A stretch of 64,000 nucleotides of DNA from contig NZ_JASXSX010000001.1 of assembly GCF_032085515.1 (NCBI RefSeq), positions 310,001 to 374,000 of the forward strand, written 5' to 3'. A program made the translations under genes and the position numbers. Below are positions 61,151-64,000 of the stretch, in pieces. Positions within the stretch are counted from its first letter, which is position 1. Every line of letters starts with the position of its first letter. The notes under the pieces are model-generated. The model had not been told where the DNA came from. It worked only from the letters and a program-made list of their open reading frames with translations, and ran no database searches. Source of the stretch: Gleimia hominis. GTDB taxonomy: Bacteria; Actinomycetota; Actinomycetes; Actinomycetales; Actinomycetaceae.

Positions 61151-62074
61151 ATGACTGAACAGAACGTACACGATTTGATCATCGTAGGTTCAGGCCCAGC
61201 CGGGTACACGGCCGCGGTCTACGCAGCGCGCGCAGGCTTAGCGCCGTTGGTGTTGGCGGGCGCGGTTACCGCCGGGGGTGCGCTGATGAACACCACGGAT
61301 GTGGAGAACTTCCCCGGTTTCCCAGAGGGCATCTTGGGGCCGGAACTGATGGAGAACATGCGCGGCCAAGCGGAACGTTTTGGCGCGGACATCCGCATGG
61401 AAGATGCCACCGCCCTGCGCCTAGAGGGTGAGGTTAAAGAGGTGGAGACGGACGAGGATACGTACCGGGCTCGCGCCGTGATTATCGCCACCGGTTCCGC
61501 CTACCGCGAGCTTGGTTTGGAGGGTGAGAAAACGTTTGCGGGCCGCGGCGTCAGCTACTGCGCGACGTGCGATGGCTTCTTCTTCCGCGACAAACCGATT
61601 GTCGTGGTTGGCGGTGGGGATTCCGCAATGGAGGAAGCGACGTTCTTGTCCCGTTTTGGTTCATCAGTGCTGGTGGTGCACCGCCGCGACGAGTTGCGTG
61701 CCTCGAAGGTTATGGCAGATCGGGCGATGGCGGACCCGAAGATTGAGTTCGCGTGGAATTCCGTGGTTGTGGACATGAAGGGGACGCAGACCCTGGAGTC
61801 CGTAACCTTGGAGGACACGGTCACGGGTGAGCGCCGTGACGTTCCCGCTTCGGGCCTGTTTGTGGCGATTGGCCACGAGCCTCGCACGGACTTGGTGAAG
61901 GGGCAGTTACCGCTGGATGGCGGTTACATTAAGGTGGATGAACCATCTACCCGCACCCCGATTCCTGGCGTGTTTGCGTGTGGTGACGTTGTGGATTCCA
62001 CGTATCGGCAGGCAGTTACTGCTGCGGGCACGGGTTGCCGGGCAGCGTTGGATGCGCAACACTATTTGGGTTAA
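61151..62074 (+). CDS. trxB: Thioredoxin reductase
   Basis: Flavoprotein of 307 residues that reduces thioredoxin with NADPH. FAD loop: IIVGSGPAGYTAAVYAARAG. Redox pair: SYCATCDGFFF (CATC). NADPH loop: VVVGGGDSAMEEATFLSRFG, with HRRDELRASK for the phosphate. FAD end motif: GVFACGDVVDSTYRQAVTAA. I chose the ATG at 61151 (GTGGAG four bases ahead); a TTG at 61130 would add seven residues. It precedes trxA by nine bases. Confidence 0.96.
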   Translation: MTEQNVHDLIIVGSGPAGYTAAVYAARAGLAPLVLAGAVTAGGALMNTTDVENFPGFPEGILGPELMENMRGQAERFGADIRMEDATALRLEGEVKEVETDEDTYRARAVIIATGSAYRELGLEGEKTFAGRGVSYCATCDGFFFRDKPIVVVGGGDSAMEEATFLSRFGSSVLVVHRRDELRASKVMADRAMADPKIEFAWNSVVVDMKGTQTLESVTLEDTVTGERRDVPASGLFVAIGHEPRTDLVKGQLPLDGGYIKVDEPSTRTPIPGVFACGDVVDSTYRQAVTAAGTGCRAALDAQHYLG

Positions 62075-62083
62075 GGAGTTTTT

Positions 62084-62410
62084 ATGTCTGAGGTTCTTGA
62101 TGTAACAGATGCGCAGTTCCAGGCGGAGGTTGTGGATTCCACTACCCCGGTTCTGGTTGATTTTTGGGCGCCGTGGTGTGGCCCGTGCCGGCAGATGGCA
62201 CCGATTATCGATGAGGTAGCTGCGGATCTGGACGGTAAGTTGAAGGTCATGAAGTTGAACGTGGATGACAATCCGAATACCGCGATGAAGTTCGGGATTG
62301 TTTCTATCCCCACCATGATCCTGTTCAAAGATGGGGAGGCTGTGAAAACGATCGTTGGGGGTCGGCCGAAAGCACAGTTGAAATCCGAGATTGAGCCGCT
62401 ACTGGGATAA
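62084..62410 (+). CDS. trxA: Thioredoxin
   Basis: Small redox protein of 108 residues with the active site WAPWCGPCRQMAP, cis-Pro in SIPTMILF and the normal thioredoxin fold. It is paired with trxB in one operon, so it is presumably its main substrate. AAGGAG lies ahead of the ATG. It reduces disulfides in the cytoplasm. Confidence 0.97.
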   Translation: MSEVLDVTDAQFQAEVVDSTTPVLVDFWAPWCGPCRQMAPIIDEVAADLDGKLKVMKLNVDDNPNTAMKFGIVSIPTMILFKDGEAVKTIVGGRPKAQLKSEIEPLLG

Positions 62411-62473
62411 CAGCGGGCCCCCGAGCTGGGATAGCAGTTTATTCCGGGGCGGGGCAACAGGTTGAACCCGTTT

Positions 62474-62506
62474 TGAGGTACCAGCTTGTCCTGAGGTACC
62501 AGCTTG
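62474..62506. repeat. Two-copy 18-bp repeat downstream of trxA
   Basis: TGAGGTACCAGCTTG occurs at 62474-62488 and 62492-62506, a period of 18. It lies in the spacer after trxA, which is GC-rich and holds a terminator further on. Confidence 0.75.
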
Positions 62507-62572
62507 AGCCCTGCCTGGTGTAATCCACTGTTGGGGTAGCTTCCAGCCGGGTTAGGTTTCGGTTTTTGAAAG

Positions 62573-62614
62573 CGCGCATGCGTGGGTTTTGTCCACGGAT
62601 GCGCGTTTTCTTTT
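62573..62614 (+). terminator. Intrinsic terminator after trxBA
   Basis: CGCGCATGCGTGG (62573-62585) and CCACGGATGCGCG (62593-62605) with one mismatch, loop of seven, then TTTTCTTTT. It ends trxBA about 160 bases after the trxA stop. Confidence 0.85.
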
Positions 62615-62681
62615 CTCTTCTGTGTAACGGGTGGCACAATGGGGAGGGTTAGTGTGTTTACTTCTATGAATTGAGGACAAC

Positions 62682-64000
62682 GTGACTGATCGCGATGCGC
62701 GGAGTGTGAATGAGGGTACGAGGCTTGACCCCTGGTTCGATGCTTACGCCGCCCGAGCGCACGGGTTGCGTTCGTCTGAGATCCGCGCGTTGTTCGCGGT
62801 CGTGTCGCGCCCCGAGGTTGTGTCTTTGGCGGGTGGCATGCCGAATATTAAGGATTTGCCGTTAGACCGTTTGGCGCAGTCGGCGGCGGAGTTGATTCGC
62901 CGTGATGGGACGCAGGCGATGCAGTACGGTTCTGGGCAGGGGTGGGAACCGTTGCGTGAACGCATTACGGAAGTGATGACGTACGACGGGATTACCGCGA
63001 ATCCCGATGACGTGGTGGTGACTACGGGGTCGCAGCAGGCGTTAGATTTGGTCTCGGAACTGTTCCTTGAGCGCGGTGACGTGGTGTTGGCGGAAGCCCC
63101 GTCTTACGTGGGGGCGTTGGGCACGTTCCGGGCGTATGAGGGCGATATTGTCCACATTGAGATGGATGATGACGGTTTAGTCCCGGATGCGTTGGAGCAG
63201 ACGATTAAGCAAGTGCGTGCCTCAGGGCGGAAAATTAAGTTCTTGTATACGATCCCGAATTTCCACAACCCGGCGGGAGTGACGATGTCGCAGGAGCGGC
63301 GCGCGCAGGTGGTGGAGATTTGCCGGCGGGAACGCGTGTTGATTGTGGAGGATAATCCGTATGGCCTGCTGGGGTTTGGGGCGGATCCACTGCCGGCATT
63401 GCAGTCTTTGAATCCTGAGGGCGTGGTGTATTTGGGTTCGTTTTCGAAGATGTTCGCCCCGGGTTTCCGCATTGGCTGGGCGTTGGCGCCGCATGCGGTG
63501 CGCGATAAGTTGGTGTTGGCGTCGGAGTCTGCGATTCTTTCTCCGTCGATGGTTGGGCAGATGGCGATTGAGGATTATTTGTCTAACTACGATTGGTATT
63601 CGCAGGTGAAGGTGTACCGCGGGATGTATGAGGAGCGGTGCCAGGCGATGATGAAGGCGTTGGAGGATTATTTGCCGTCGTGTTCGTGGACTAAGCCGGA
63701 TGGTGGTTTTTACACGTGGGTGACGCTGCCCGATGGGTTGGATGCGAAGGCGATGTTGCCGCGTGCGGTGACTGGTCTGGTTGCGTACGTGTCGGGAACG
63801 GCGTTTTATGCGGATGGTCGGGGTGGTGACCATATGCGGCTTTCGTTTTGTTATCCGACTCCGCAGGAGATTCGTGAAGGGGTGCGCCGTCTGTCGCGGG
63901 TGATTTCGGCGGAGCAGGAGTTGGTTGAGATGTTTGGGACTAATGTGCGGGCACGCGTGTCGGATGATTCGGTGAGTGCGCCCGCACCGGATCAGCGTTG
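62682..64000 (+). CDS. PLP-dependent aminotransferase, 2-aminoadipate/MocR-like class I fold (3' end cut by window)
   Basis: Fold-type I aminotransferase; 439 codons are visible and the frame is open at the window end. It starts with GTG at 62682, with GAGGA ahead. Blocks: VVSLAGGMPNIKDLP, VVTTGSQQALDLVSE, YTIPNFHNPAGVTMS, VEDNPYGLLGFG and YLGSFSKMFAPGFRIGWAL with the cofactor lysine at K256. The end reaches FSFCYP-like RLSFCYPTPQEI. The visible N-terminus carries no winged helix, so this is a plain aminotransferase rather than a MocR regulator. It may act on 2-aminoadipate or an aromatic or branched amino acid. In actinobacteria, this gene and then parB often lead to oriC. Confidence 0.9.
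   Translation, partial: MTDRDARSVNEGTRLDPWFDAYAARAHGLRSSEIRALFAVVSRPEVVSLAGGMPNIKDLPLDRLAQSAAELIRRDGTQAMQYGSGQGWEPLRERITEVMTYDGITANPDDVVVTTGSQQALDLVSELFLERGDVVLAEAPSYVGALGTFRAYEGDIVHIEMDDDGLVPDALEQTIKQVRASGRKIKFLYTIPNFHNPAGVTMSQERRAQVVEICRRERVLIVEDNPYGLLGFGADPLPALQSLNPEGVVYLGSFSKMFAPGFRIGWALAPHAVRDKLVLASESAILSPSMVGQMAIEDYLSNYDWYSQVKVYRGMYEERCQAMMKALEDYLPSCSWTKPDGGFYTWVTLPDGLDAKAMLPRAVTGLVAYVSGTAFYADGRGGDHMRLSFCYPTPQEIREGVRRLSRVISAEQELVEMFGTNVRARVSDDSVSAPAPDQR

Overview
The window reads as one arm of the chromosome of an actinobacterium with moderate GC, most likely a member or relative of the Actinomycetaceae. This is inferred from gene order and protein style (pcnA-NUDIX-DUF6049-murJ-trxBA next to a rpsF-ssb-rpsR-rplI and dnaB block), the TTGTCCACA-type DnaA boxes and an LAxTG-like wall anchor. 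In many actinobacteria this gene set lies close to oriC, so the origin is probably just beyond the right edge. No rRNA, tRNA, CRISPR, prophage or insertion sequence was seen.

Region 1 (about 1-33 kb) is an unusually large cyclitol/polyol catabolic island. Its core is the minus-strand operon iolC - IolJ-type aldolase - iolB - iolD (22758 to 18052), with iolA/mmsA apart at 15735-17231. Around the core are four Gfo/Idh/MocA dehydrogenases, four TIM-barrel isomerase/dehydratase proteins of the IolE/IolI type, two MFS sugar-proton symporters, a transaldolase, two LacI regulators and one GntR regulator. Two operator families fit these regulators. One is the palindrome TTARCGCGCGYTAA, seen four times and LacI-like. 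The other is TTTGT-N4-ACAAA, seen five times, with GT-N4-AC as in HutC-type GntR sites and close to the Corynebacterium IolR box as I remember it. The likely scheme is uptake of several inositol isomers or related polyols, oxidation and epimerisation into 2-keto-inositol, IolE, IolD, IolB, IolC and aldolase steps, and malonate semialdehyde to acetyl-CoA by IolA. Passengers in the island are a TauE/SafE exporter, a phosphatidylcholine synthase that overlaps a convergent unknown membrane protein, a small two-helix membrane protein, and a wall-anchored ExeM/NucH-type nuclease.

Region 2 (about 33.4-40.3 kb) holds a lipoprotein and a minus-strand operon for 2-aminoethylphosphonate use: ABC ATPase, a single 958-residue protein that fuses two permease domains to the substrate-binding domain, PhnW transaminase and PhnX phosphonatase.

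Region 3 (about 40.6-64 kb) is conserved core genome. It contains a pyridoxal/HMP kinase, a small cysteine protein, dnaB with a dense DnaA-box cluster upstream, a MATE exporter, pullulanase, rpsF-ssb-rpsR-rplI with a structured leader, a class A PBP, gnd, CCA-adding enzyme, NUDIX, DUF6049, murJ, a membrane protein with a discoidin-like end, trxB-trxA behind a SigR-type promoter, and a PLP aminotransferase cut by the window end.

Several intergenic spacers carry short tandem repeats of different sequence (periods of about 16, 18, 25-26 and 41 bp), which is a recurrent trait of this genome.
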